Below, in pieces: positions 1-6,018 of a stretch of DNA of 7,121 nt. This DNA is from an uncultured Eubacterium sp. (lineage in GTDB: Bacteria > Bacillota > Clostridia > Lachnospirales > Lachnospiraceae). The stretch covers positions 1 to 7,121 of the forward strand of contig CAJOQF010000065.1 in the NCBI GenBank assembly GCA_905236295.1. The letters are read 5' to 3'. A model generated the notes under the pieces. The model ran no database searches. It saw only the letters and a program-made list of their open reading frames with translations, and was not told where the DNA came from. The number at the start of each line of letters is the position of its first letter. Position 1 is the stretch's first letter. The translations under genes and the position numbers were made by a program.

Positions 1-654
1 GTCTACAGAGTAGGAATTGCGTCCTTTAATAAGAACGTCTCCGCACCCCACGCTCTCAAGTGTGCTCTTTAAGTCATCATAAATATGATAGAAATAATTT
101 CTCTGTTTATCCGGATCCGAAGTCTCCTCCCACAAGATAGCACAGATTTCACCGTATGTAGACGAAGCGCCCTTTCTGTCTATAAGGTAGGCAAAGACCT
201 CCTTGGACTGGCTTCGCGAAAACTTCAAAGGCTTACCGTCATAGAAAACCTCAAAACTTCCAAAACACTGTACGAACAGACCTTTCTCTCTGATCGACAC
301 AGGATTTCGAAGATTGTTCAGCACTGCTCTTACATCCTCTGTCATGGCAGGCTTCAGGATATATCCGCTGGCAAACAGTTTAAACGCATCGAGCGCATAC
401 TGCTCGTACGCTGTGACCATCACAATATTGATATTATGATTTAATTTCTTCAAATGCTTTGCAAGCGTCAATCCGTCCATCTGCGGCATCTCCACATCCA
501 GAAATGCGACATCTATCGGATTCTCTTTGCATATCGTCAGGGCATCCCTGTAATTGTCCGCCGTCTTTATATCCGGCTCGCCCAACACCTTATTTATCGT
601 TCTTTTTAGATCTTTAATAGCCAAAACCTCATCATCAACTATCAGTATATTCAT
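1..654 (-). CDS. Response regulator, REC domain plus winged-helix (OmpR/SARP-like) output, 3' end cut by window edge
   Basis: This is the cytoplasmic response regulator of the adjacent kinase; it should take a phosphate and then bind DNA. The frame is open from the ATG at 654 to the left edge, giving 218 residues and no stop. Residues 1-115 form a receiver domain: acidic pair D7-D8 (start MNILIVDDEV), phosphoacceptor D53 in FLDVEMPQMDG, switch T81 in VTAYEQYALDAF, and K101 in YILKP. Residues about 125-218 (CFGSFEVFYDGKPLKFSRSQS, then KEVFAYLIDRKG and GEICAILWEE) resemble the winged helix of OmpR/SARP-type regulators. The LytTR domain that usually accompanies LytS-like kinases is not seen. Related regulators are, from memory, about 230-240 aa, so only a short C-terminal piece is probably missing, although a BTAD extension cannot be excluded. 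The start abuts the kinase stop, with a GGAGG site 7 nt upstream, so cotranscription and coupling are expected. The target genes are not visible. The response-regulator call is firm; the output-domain class is moderately sure. Confidence 0.9.
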   Translation of the reverse strand, partial: MNILIVDDEVLAIKDLKRTINKVLGEPDIKTADNYRDALTICKENPIDVAFLDVEMPQMDGLTLAKHLKKLNHNINIVMVTAYEQYALDAFKLFASGYILKPAMTEDVRAVLNNLRNPVSIREKGLFVQCFGSFEVFYDGKPLKFSRSQSKEVFAYLIDRKGASSTYGEICAILWEETSDPDKQRNYFYHIYDDLKSTLESVGCGDVLIKGRNSYSVD

Positions 655-1995
655 TTAAACCCCTCCATTGATAACCGGTATTATAACTCTTGCCTTTGTG
701 CCCTCTCCCGGATTGCTTTTGATCTCCAGCTCTCCGTTGCACATGAGGTCGAGTCGCTTCTTGACATTAGATAATCCTACATGTTCTTCGCTGTCGTAGT
801 CAAATTCTTTTTCATTAAATCCGACCCCGTCGTCTTCCACTTCTATTATATGATTGTCTCCCTCAAGGTACGTCCGAAGACAAATGGTCCCCCTGCCGTC
901 AAGCTTTTTTCTGATGCCGTGGCGTATGGAATTTTCGACGAGTATCTGAATAGTAAATGCCGGAACCATGTATTCACGCTCTCTGATATCCGTCTCGACC
1001 TTCACCTTATCACCGAATCTTCTTTTTTCGAGCTTCAGATAATTTCTGACAGTTGAGAGCTCCTTTTCAAGAGTAATACAGCCTTTTGCATTCAACAGAT
1101 CCATGCTGCTCCTTAGGAAACCAGCGAGATCATCGATCGCATCCGCCGCCTCACTCTCCTCCTCACTGCAGAGCGCTCTGATGGCGGTCAGTGAATTAAA
1201 CATGAAATGCGGCCGGATCTGTCTGTCATAAAGCGCCATTCTCTTATCCGTGAGGGCAAGTTTCTCGTTTAACAGCTTGATCTTTTCTTCGTGCATGGTC
1301 TTTTCCTTGTTAGCCATAAACGTTGCGTAATGGATCTCATAGGCAAAGAACAGCTGCATTACCAAAACCGTATCCACCGTGTTTGTAAGATTATATCCCG
1401 GAATTATCATCTGTACGATCGCGGATATCATCGGAATGATTATTACGCACGAGAGCACAATAAGATCAACCTTATTCATGTATCTGGCGCTCAAAAGTAC
1501 TTTGCAAAGGATCAGCGCCGAAGCAACCAGACTTATTACTTTGATCCAGTAATAATTATTATAATATACAAAATTGTTTAACTCATCAAACCCGTAGAAA
1601 AAGCCGAAAAATCTCGACAGTATCATAAGAATGATTCCGAAGGTACAAATGATATGGACCGCCACGCTGATCTGTTTATGCCATACCCCCGCATAGCGGA
1701 TCAGGATTCGCTCGATATAGATATCCGCAAGTATGGTGATCAGATACGCGATCACTATTATCATAAATACACTCAATCTCTCGACTGAGCCGTCGTCATG
1801 CAACACTATATCTTTCCAATAATAGTACAATCCCTCAAACATGTTAAAGAATGCGACTGCGCACAGCAGCAAAATAAGCCTCACTGCCAATTTTTTATCA
1901 TATCCTCTGGTTATGTATACCGTGAGAGCTGCCAAAAGCGAAATGATAAAGCTCCACAGATCAAGACCGAAATGTATATCTCCCGAAATAGTCAT
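655..1995 (-). CDS. 7-TM LytS-like sensor histidine kinase
   Basis: This is a membrane sensor kinase of 446 aa that autophosphorylates on His and passes the phosphate to the regulator encoded just downstream. About seven hydrophobic segments are seen, near residues 11-29, 37-57, 75-93, 109-127, 150-169, 176-197 and 208-224. Basic residues in the loops after TM1, TM3 and TM5 suggest an outside N-terminus and a cytoplasmic kinase. A short coiled linker (230-258) leads to the His_kinase family H-box, with H263 in QIRPHFMFNSL. The ATPase domain shows the N-box N355 (LVENSIRHG), G1 DDGVGF at 388-393 and the G2-like HVGLSNVKKRL at 405-415. No PAS, HAMP, GAF or 5TM-Lyt domain was recognised, so the stimulus is unknown. 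The loops predicted to be extracellular are rich in Tyr, Phe and Trp. The ATG at 1995 has an AAGAGGA site 9 nt upstream. Transcription probably starts in the divergent region shared with rqcH. The kinase call is firm; the topology is inferred by eye. Confidence 0.93.
   Translation of the reverse strand: MTISGDIHFGLDLWSFIISLLAALTVYITRGYDKKLAVRLILLLCAVAFFNMFEGLYYYWKDIVLHDDGSVERLSVFMIIVIAYLITILADIYIERILIRYAGVWHKQISVAVHIICTFGIILMILSRFFGFFYGFDELNNFVYYNNYYWIKVISLVASALILCKVLLSARYMNKVDLIVLSCVIIIPMISAIVQMIIPGYNLTNTVDTVLVMQLFFAYEIHYATFMANKEKTMHEEKIKLLNEKLALTDKRMALYDRQIRPHFMFNSLTAIRALCSEEESEAADAIDDLAGFLRSSMDLLNAKGCITLEKELSTVRNYLKLEKRRFGDKVKVETDIREREYMVPAFTIQILVENSIRHGIRKKLDGRGTICLRTYLEGDNHIIEVEDDGVGFNEKEFDYDSEEHVGLSNVKKRLDLMCNGELEIKSNPGEGTKARVIIPVINGGV
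660..666 (-). promoter_or_regulatory. Ribosome binding site of the response regulator, inside the kinase 3' end
   Basis: On the minus strand GGAGGGG lies in the last codons of the kinase (residues Gly-Gly-Val) and ends 5 nt before the regulator ATG. The kinase stop TAA directly touches that ATG with no spacer. This strong site supports the chosen start and implies that translation of the two proteins is coupled. Confidence 0.75.
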
Positions 1996-2004
1996 GAACT
2001 CAAA

Positions 2005-2011
2005 TCCTCTT
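2005..2011 (-). promoter_or_regulatory. Ribosome binding site of the sensor kinase
   Basis: AAGAGGA on the minus strand sits 9 nt before the kinase ATG at 1995 and supports that start. It overlaps, on the opposite strand, the proposed -35 box of the rqcH promoter (2010-2015), so the two divergent units share bases here. Confidence 0.65.
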
Positions 2012-2038
2012 TACTAAAATAATCAGTTTATATATAAT
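2010..2038 (+). promoter_or_regulatory. Candidate sigma-A promoter for rqcH
   Basis: A -35-like TTTACT (2010-2015, 4 of 6 consensus bases) is followed after exactly 17 nt by a perfect -10 TATAAT (2033-2038). Transcription would start near 2045, giving a leader of roughly 77 nt before rqcH. In such AT-rich DNA a TATAAT can occur by chance, so the call rests mainly on the optimal spacing. The -10 box overlaps the first copy of a 12-bp direct repeat. Confidence 0.5.
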
Positions 2039-2067
2039 ATTACAGATTTACACTGCAGTTTATATAT
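2024..2067 (+). repeat. Pair of 12-bp direct repeats, CAGTTTATATAT, 32 bp apart
   Basis: The 12-mer CAGTTTATATAT occurs exactly at 2024-2035 and again at 2056-2067. The start-to-start distance of 32 bp is close to three turns of the DNA helix, placing both copies on the same face. The left copy overlaps the -10 of the rightward candidate promoter and the right copy overlaps the -10 of the leftward one. Tandem direct repeats are the usual operator form for OmpR/SARP-type winged-helix regulators, so autoregulation by the neighbouring response regulator is possible, but this is an inference. Only the leading CAG and the TTT are outside simple TA-rich sequence, so chance duplication is possible. 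Confidence 0.55.
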
Positions 2068-2093
2068 TATACATAAAACACAAGTATTATTAA
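2066..2093 (-). promoter_or_regulatory. Candidate promoter for the kinase/regulator pair
   Basis: On the minus strand a perfect TATAAT lies at 2071-2066, with a poor -35-like TTAATA at 2093-2088, 16 nt upstream. Transcription would begin near 2059, about 64 nt before the kinase ATG. The -35 is weak, which would fit a promoter that needs an activator, but the call is tentative because the whole region is AT-rich. Confidence 0.35.
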
Positions 2094-2107
2094 ATAGATA
2101 TTATAAC

Positions 2108-2112
2108 AGGAG
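2108..2112 (+). promoter_or_regulatory. Ribosome binding site of rqcH
   Basis: AGGAG lies 9 nt before the ATG at 2122 and fixes the start of rqcH. The resulting N-terminus, MALDGITIAN, aligns with the start of known NFACT proteins (for example MSFDG in Bacillus, from memory). Confidence 0.75.
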
Positions 2113-2121
2113 TATAACCAA

Positions 2122-3867
2122 ATGGCATTAGACGGTATAACCATAGCAAATATAACAAACGATCTAAAGGAGGCTCTCACGGGCGCAAGGATAAACAAGA
2201 TCGCACAGCCCGAGTCGGACGCCCTCCTTTTCACACTCAAGACCACGGACAAGAAGACCGTGCGTTTATACGTATCGGCGAGCGCATCTCTCCCCCTCAT
2301 CTATCTGACGGAGGAGAACAAGCCCTCACCACTGACTGCGCCAAACTTCTGTATGCTGCTTCGAAAGCATATAGGAAACGGTCGCATCACAAAAATCTAT
2401 CAGCCGGGGTTAGAGAGGATCATACGTTTTGAAATCGAACATCTGGACGAGCTCGGAGACCCCTGCCAAAAGACGATTGTGATCGAGCTGATGGGCAAGC
2501 ACTCAAACATCATTTTCTTAAATGAAAAAGAAATGATACTGGATTCGATAAAGCATATTTCCGCTCAGATGAGTTCAGTCCGTGAGGTGCTTCCGGGAAG
2601 GGAGTATTTCATTCCGACACAGTCGGACAAGAAAACTTTAACCGAGTCCGATGCATGGGACTTCGAAACCACGATAAGATGCGCCCCGACGACAGTTTCA
2701 AAAGCTATTTATTCTTCTTACAGCGGAATAAGTCCGCTTATCGCAAACGAGCTTTGCCACAGAGCTTCGATAGATGCGCACTCTTCCTGCGCCGCTCTGA
2801 GCGACCTCGAAATCGAGCATTTGTCACATCAGATGAAACTCTTGTCAGATGATATCAAAGGGAATAAATTTAATCCATGTATAATTTTTGACAACGACCG
2901 ACCGGTCGAATTTGCAAGCGTGACACTTACCATGTACAGCGATCTTACGATCGAGGAATACGAGGATATTTCATCTATCCTTCGTATCTATTACGAAAAG
3001 AAGGATCTCTACACAAGGATGAGACAAAAGTCGGTAGACTTGAGAAAAATAGTATCCACTCATCTGTCTCGAACTGTCAAGAAATATGATCTGCAGTTAA
3101 AGCAGTTAAAGGACACCGACAAGATGGACAAGTTCAGAATCTACGGCGAGCTTCTGAACACCTACGGATATCAGGCAAAGCCGGGCGACAGATCCATCAC
3201 CTGCACAAATTATTACAATAATGAGGAGATAAAGATTCCGCTCGACGAAAACCTCACTGCCATCGAAAACGCAAACAAATATTTCGAAAGATACAACAAA
3301 TTAAAACGAACCAAGGAAGCCCTGGATGAGCTCACCGTCGAGACCAAACTTGAGATAGAGCATCTCGAATCTGTGTCGGCATTTTTGGATATGGCGACGA
3401 CCGAAGAAGACCTCTCCGCGATCAAGCAGGAGCTTGTCGACAGCGGATACATAAAAGCGCATTACAAAAAGGGCTCAAAGAAAACTGCGAAATCCAAACC
3501 CTATCATTACATTTCAGACGAGGGATATGATATCTACGTCGGCAAAAACAACTACCAGAATGATGAGCTGACCTTTAAGATAGCCAACTCAAACGACTGG
3601 TGGTTCCACGCAAAAAAAATGCCCGGGTCCCATGTCATAGTAAAAGGTAAAGGCGAAGAGCTGCCTGATTCGATATTTGAAAAAGCAGCCGCTCTCGCCG
3701 CCTACTACTCGAAAGGAGCCGGGGCAGACAAAGTCGAAATCGATTATTTAAAACGAAAGGATGTAAAAAAGCCGAACGGCGCCAAACCGGGCTATGTGAT
3801 CTACTACACAAACTATTCCATGACAATATCTCCTTCATTAAAAGGAGTAAAGCTCATAGAAGACTGA
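2122..3867 (+). CDS. rqcH: RqcH, NFACT-family ribosome quality control protein (fibronectin-binding protein A family)
   Basis: RqcH binds peptidyl-tRNA-obstructed 50S subunits and recruits Ala-tRNA to add C-terminal alanine tails that mark stalled products for degradation. Members are also annotated FbpA/PavA for fibronectin binding. The 581-aa protein has the usual family length. NFACT-N spans about 1-170, with TAPNFCMLLRKHIGNGR at 72-88, ELMGKHSNIIF at 122-132 and DSIKHISAQMSSVREVLPGR at 141-160. A helix-hairpin-helix-like piece follows near 190-215 (YSGISPLIANEL). A coiled-coil middle domain lies about 280-445, then a Lys-rich linker (449-459) and NFACT-R at about 461-572 (YDIYVGKNN, NDWWFHAKKMPGSHVI). 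The functionally required Asp-Arg pair of B. subtilis RqcH (D97-R98, from memory) reads E98-R99 here. The gene is transcribed away from the two-component pair and towards recG, ending 2 bp from the recG stop. Its probable terminator lies within recG. The identity is firm; tailing activity is inferred from the family. Confidence 0.95.
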   Translation: MALDGITIANITNDLKEALTGARINKIAQPESDALLFTLKTTDKKTVRLYVSASASLPLIYLTEENKPSPLTAPNFCMLLRKHIGNGRITKIYQPGLERIIRFEIEHLDELGDPCQKTIVIELMGKHSNIIFLNEKEMILDSIKHISAQMSSVREVLPGREYFIPTQSDKKTLTESDAWDFETTIRCAPTTVSKAIYSSYSGISPLIANELCHRASIDAHSSCAALSDLEIEHLSHQMKLLSDDIKGNKFNPCIIFDNDRPVEFASVTLTMYSDLTIEEYEDISSILRIYYEKKDLYTRMRQKSVDLRKIVSTHLSRTVKKYDLQLKQLKDTDKMDKFRIYGELLNTYGYQAKPGDRSITCTNYYNNEEIKIPLDENLTAIENANKYFERYNKLKRTKEALDELTVETKLEIEHLESVSAFLDMATTEEDLSAIKQELVDSGYIKAHYKKGSKKTAKSKPYHYISDEGYDIYVGKNNYQNDELTFKIANSNDWWFHAKKMPGSHVIVKGKGEELPDSIFEKAAALAAYYSKGAGADKVEIDYLKRKDVKKPNGAKPGYVIYYTNYSMTISPSLKGVKLIED

Positions 3868-3869
3868 GT

Positions 3870-5951
3870 TTAGAGAACTATCTTTTCGTAGAATTCCGAC
3901 AATCTCATTTTTATCAGATTATTCTCAGGGAGTGAAAGCTCCCTGTCTTTTTTTAGAAGAATATCCGCTTCGCGCGCTGCGCTCTTTAACAGATCAGAGT
4001 CTCTGTATATATCGGCGATCTTAAAATTGAAATCTCCGCTTTGTCTTATTCCAAAGAAATCACCGGGCCCGCGAAGCTTTAGATCCTCCTCTGCGATCAC
4101 GAAGCCGTCATTGGTCTTATTCAGGATTCCAAGTCTTTCTGCAACCTCATCCTTATCCGACGAGTTCATAAATATACAGTAGCTTTGAGCCTCCCCTCTT
4201 CCGACTCTTCCTCTCAGCTGATGAAGTGCAGCCAGGCCGAACCTTCCCGAGTCTTCGATCATCATAACAGTAGCGTTCGGCACGTCCACTCCTACCTCCA
4301 CAACCGTCGTGGAGACGAGCACATCTATATCACCGCAGGCGAAGGATCCCATGATCTTATCCTTGTCTTTAGGAAGCATCTTTCCGTGCATTTTCCCAAT
4401 TCTTATATCTTTATTTAATTTTGATGAGAGCTCCTTTGTATACTCTTCGACACTCTGTGCCTCCACATTTTCAGAAGTCTCTATCATAGAGCAGATGATA
4501 TAGCACTGATGCCCTGCCTTTACCTGATCTTCGATAAACCTGTATGCGGTTTTACGGTAACTCTCTCCGACTACACAGTTCTTGATTGGGAGTCTCTTTG
4601 CCGGAAGCTCATCGATCACTGTCACATCCAGATCTCCGTAGAGGATGATCGCAAGCGTGCGCGGGATTGGAGTGGCACTCATGACAAGCACATGGGGACT
4701 GTTCGATTTTTCTTCAAGTCCCTCCCTCTGCTTAACTCCAAATCTGTGCTGTTCATCCGTAACCACAAGACCCAGATTCTTATAGACCGCCTTCTTTTGG
4801 ATCAACGCATTCGTGCCGACTACTATCGCCTTGTCGATGGTTTGCATTCTCTCATACGCATCTCTCTTTTGAGCAGCCGAAAGCGAGCCGGACAAAAATA
4901 TTATCTCCAGATCATCGAGACCCAGCATCTCCTTTAATCCGACAAAGTTGTTGTAATGCTGTCTTGCAAGAACCTCCGTCGGAGCCATAAGCGCACTCTG
5001 ATATCCGTTCTCACAAACCTCGAGCATGGCAAGAAAAGCCACTATAGTCTTTCCCGATCCCACGTCTCCCTGAATGAGTCTCTTCATAATATGCTTTGGA
5101 TCCCCGATATCAGAGAATATATCAGACAAGGCCTTTTTTTGCGCATCAGTCAATGTAAAAGGCAGTTTTTCCATAGCATTTTTCGCCAATCCGGTTTGTT
5201 CTATTACGATTTTATTTTCCTGTTCAACTGCTGTAAGCTTCTCATATTTCATCGCCAGACAGAACATAAAAAGCTCATCAAAAGCAAATCTCTTGTATGC
5301 GTTTTTGAGAAGTTCCAGATCATCCGGAAAATGGATCATCCTGAGACATTTATCATACCCGTCGAGTCCCGCATTTTTTATTATTCCATCCGGCAGATAA
5401 TCGTCGCCCTCTTCTTTCAGGTCGATCGCCTCTTTTACGATATTTCTGATAGTGTTTTGCGAAAGCCCCTTTGTGGTAGAATATACCGGAAGATATTTTC
5501 CCTCGAGCTGCCTGTACTTGTTCACAGGAAAGATCTCGGGATGCTCCATCTTGTAGCCCTTACCGGAACGCTCCATTTTCCCACAAAATACGAATTCTTC
5601 GCCAATCTTTAATGTACTTTTAACAAAAGCTGTCCTGTACCAGACTACCTCAAGCTTCTCTCCCGCCATCTCATGTTTATAGACGACGATAGGCATTCTC
5701 TTTGTCTGCTTAAGGATCGCAGGATTCTGGATCTTTACGAGGATGGCGTCGTCACCCTTAAATACCTCGTCACTCTCCTGTCCGAATGTTTTTATCGCAT
5801 CAAGAAAAGGTATCGCAATTTCGTATTTGCGATACCTGTTCGGGTAGTAAGTCAGCGAATCACCGATTGTGATTATTCCTATTTTTTCTAAGAGATTTTT
5901 TGTCTTGTCACCAACTCCTTTTATGGTGGTGACAGGATCTGAAAGTTTCAT
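3870..5951 (-). CDS. recG: ATP-dependent DNA helicase RecG
   Basis: RecG is a double-stranded-DNA translocase that remodels stalled replication forks and branch-migrates Holliday junctions. From the ATG at 5951 it is 693 aa, the normal family length. The N-terminus (MKLSDPVTTIKGVGDKTK) carries a hairpin-helix-like KGVGDKT, followed by the OB-fold wedge domain (about 60-150). The helicase core has Walker A GDVGSGKT at 295-302, DEQH at 399-402, SATPIPRTLA at 425-434, STTVVEVGVDVPNA at 547-560 and QLRGRVGRG at 578-586. The RecG-specific TRG-like element LRGPGDFFGIRQSG follows at 626-639. I chose ATG 5951 because AAAGGA lies 8 nt upstream and the homologous N-terminus begins there. An in-frame GTG at 6014 would add 21 residues (TLTGSAAEDSRSD and a basic stretch) unlike any RecG I know. 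The gene follows fakA on the same strand after 67 bp. Its last codons carry the rqcH terminator on the other strand. Confidence 0.96.
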   Translation of the reverse strand: MKLSDPVTTIKGVGDKTKNLLEKIGIITIGDSLTYYPNRYRKYEIAIPFLDAIKTFGQESDEVFKGDDAILVKIQNPAILKQTKRMPIVVYKHEMAGEKLEVVWYRTAFVKSTLKIGEEFVFCGKMERSGKGYKMEHPEIFPVNKYRQLEGKYLPVYSTTKGLSQNTIRNIVKEAIDLKEEGDDYLPDGIIKNAGLDGYDKCLRMIHFPDDLELLKNAYKRFAFDELFMFCLAMKYEKLTAVEQENKIVIEQTGLAKNAMEKLPFTLTDAQKKALSDIFSDIGDPKHIMKRLIQGDVGSGKTIVAFLAMLEVCENGYQSALMAPTEVLARQHYNNFVGLKEMLGLDDLEIIFLSGSLSAAQKRDAYERMQTIDKAIVVGTNALIQKKAVYKNLGLVVTDEQHRFGVKQREGLEEKSNSPHVLVMSATPIPRTLAIILYGDLDVTVIDELPAKRLPIKNCVVGESYRKTAYRFIEDQVKAGHQCYIICSMIETSENVEAQSVEEYTKELSSKLNKDIRIGKMHGKMLPKDKDKIMGSFACGDIDVLVSTTVVEVGVDVPNATVMMIEDSGRFGLAALHQLRGRVGRGEAQSYCIFMNSSDKDEVAERLGILNKTNDGFVIAEEDLKLRGPGDFFGIRQSGDFNFKIADIYRDSDLLKSAAREADILLKKDRELSLPENNLIKMRLSEFYEKIVL
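3926..3954 (+). terminator. Intrinsic terminator of rqcH, embedded in the recG coding sequence
   Basis: On the plus strand CAGGGAGT (3926-3933) and GCTCCCTG (3938-3945) form an 8-bp stem, including one G-T pair next to the loop, closing a GAAA tetraloop (3934-3937). TCTTTTTTT follows (3946-3954). It begins 58 nt after the rqcH stop, a normal distance for a terminator. The same bases encode recG residues about 666-676 (LKKDRELSLPE). On the minus strand the stem is followed by AGAATAATC, with no T run, so it should act on rqcH transcripts only. Confidence 0.85.
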
Positions 5952-5959
5952 AGTTTTTT

Positions 5960-5965
5960 TCCTTT
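5960..5965 (-). promoter_or_regulatory. Ribosome binding site that decides the recG start
   Basis: AAAGGA on the minus strand, with its AGGA core 8 nt before the ATG at 5951, is the best Shine-Dalgarno match in the leader. The alternative GTG at 6014 has only weak purine-rich sequence before it. Confidence 0.7.
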
Positions 5966-5972
5966 TAGTTAC

Positions 5973-6014
5973 GTCACTTCGACTATCTTCGGCAGCCGAG
6001 CCAGTCAAAGTCAC
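5973..6014 (-). repeat. Imperfect inverted repeat (hairpin) in the fakA-recG gap
   Basis: On the minus strand GTGACTTTGACT and AGTCGAAGTGAC form 12 pairing positions: one G-G mismatch, one T-G wobble and ten Watson-Crick pairs. They enclose an inner 4-bp stem TCGG/CCGA with a CTG loop, separated by a small internal loop. The structure fills most of the 67-nt gap and ends 21 nt before the recG ATG. It is not followed by a T run on either strand, so it does not look like a terminator. A role in mRNA processing, mRNA stability or protein binding is possible. Viewed linearly, the arms also make GAAGTGAC a direct repeat. Confidence 0.5.
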
Positions 6015-6018
6015 TTCA

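Larger units (their letters stand above)
1996..2121. promoter_or_regulatory. Divergent AT-rich intergenic region between the kinase gene and rqcH
   Basis: This is the largest non-coding stretch of the window and the only place from which both the two-component pair (leftwards) and rqcH (rightwards) can start. It is strongly AT-rich, contains TATAAT boxes on both strands, and carries two copies of a 12-bp direct repeat; these are given as separate entries. No riboswitch fold or small open frame was recognised in it. Confidence 0.7.

Noticed and set aside
85..444. Plus-strand open frame of 119 codons
   Set aside because: It is antisense to the response regulator, whose receiver residues D53, T81 and K101 are intact on the other strand.
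2039..2105. Other TATA-like boxes in the divergent region (for example TATTAT at 2085-2090, TATAAC at 2102-2107)
   Set aside because: They lack a -35 match at usable spacing or fall too near the rqcH ribosome binding site; such boxes are expected in sequence this AT-rich.
3830..3847. CTCCTT/AAGGAG hairpin with a 6-nt loop at the end of rqcH, a possible recG terminator
   Set aside because: The minus strand continues as ATATTGTCATGG, without a T run, and the bases encode the conserved NFACT-R ending; it is too weak to call a terminator.
4956..5612. Plus-strand open frame of 218 codons
   Set aside because: It lies wholly opposite recG, whose helicase motifs are unmistakable. The translation is Cys/Ser/Leu/Phe-rich, lacks any recognisable motif and has no good ribosome binding site; it is a shadow frame.
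5980..6008. TTGACT on the minus strand as a -35 box for a separate recG promoter
   Set aside because: No acceptable -10 lies 16-18 nt downstream; the sequence there reads TAGTCG. The TTGACT is explained as part of the hairpin arm.
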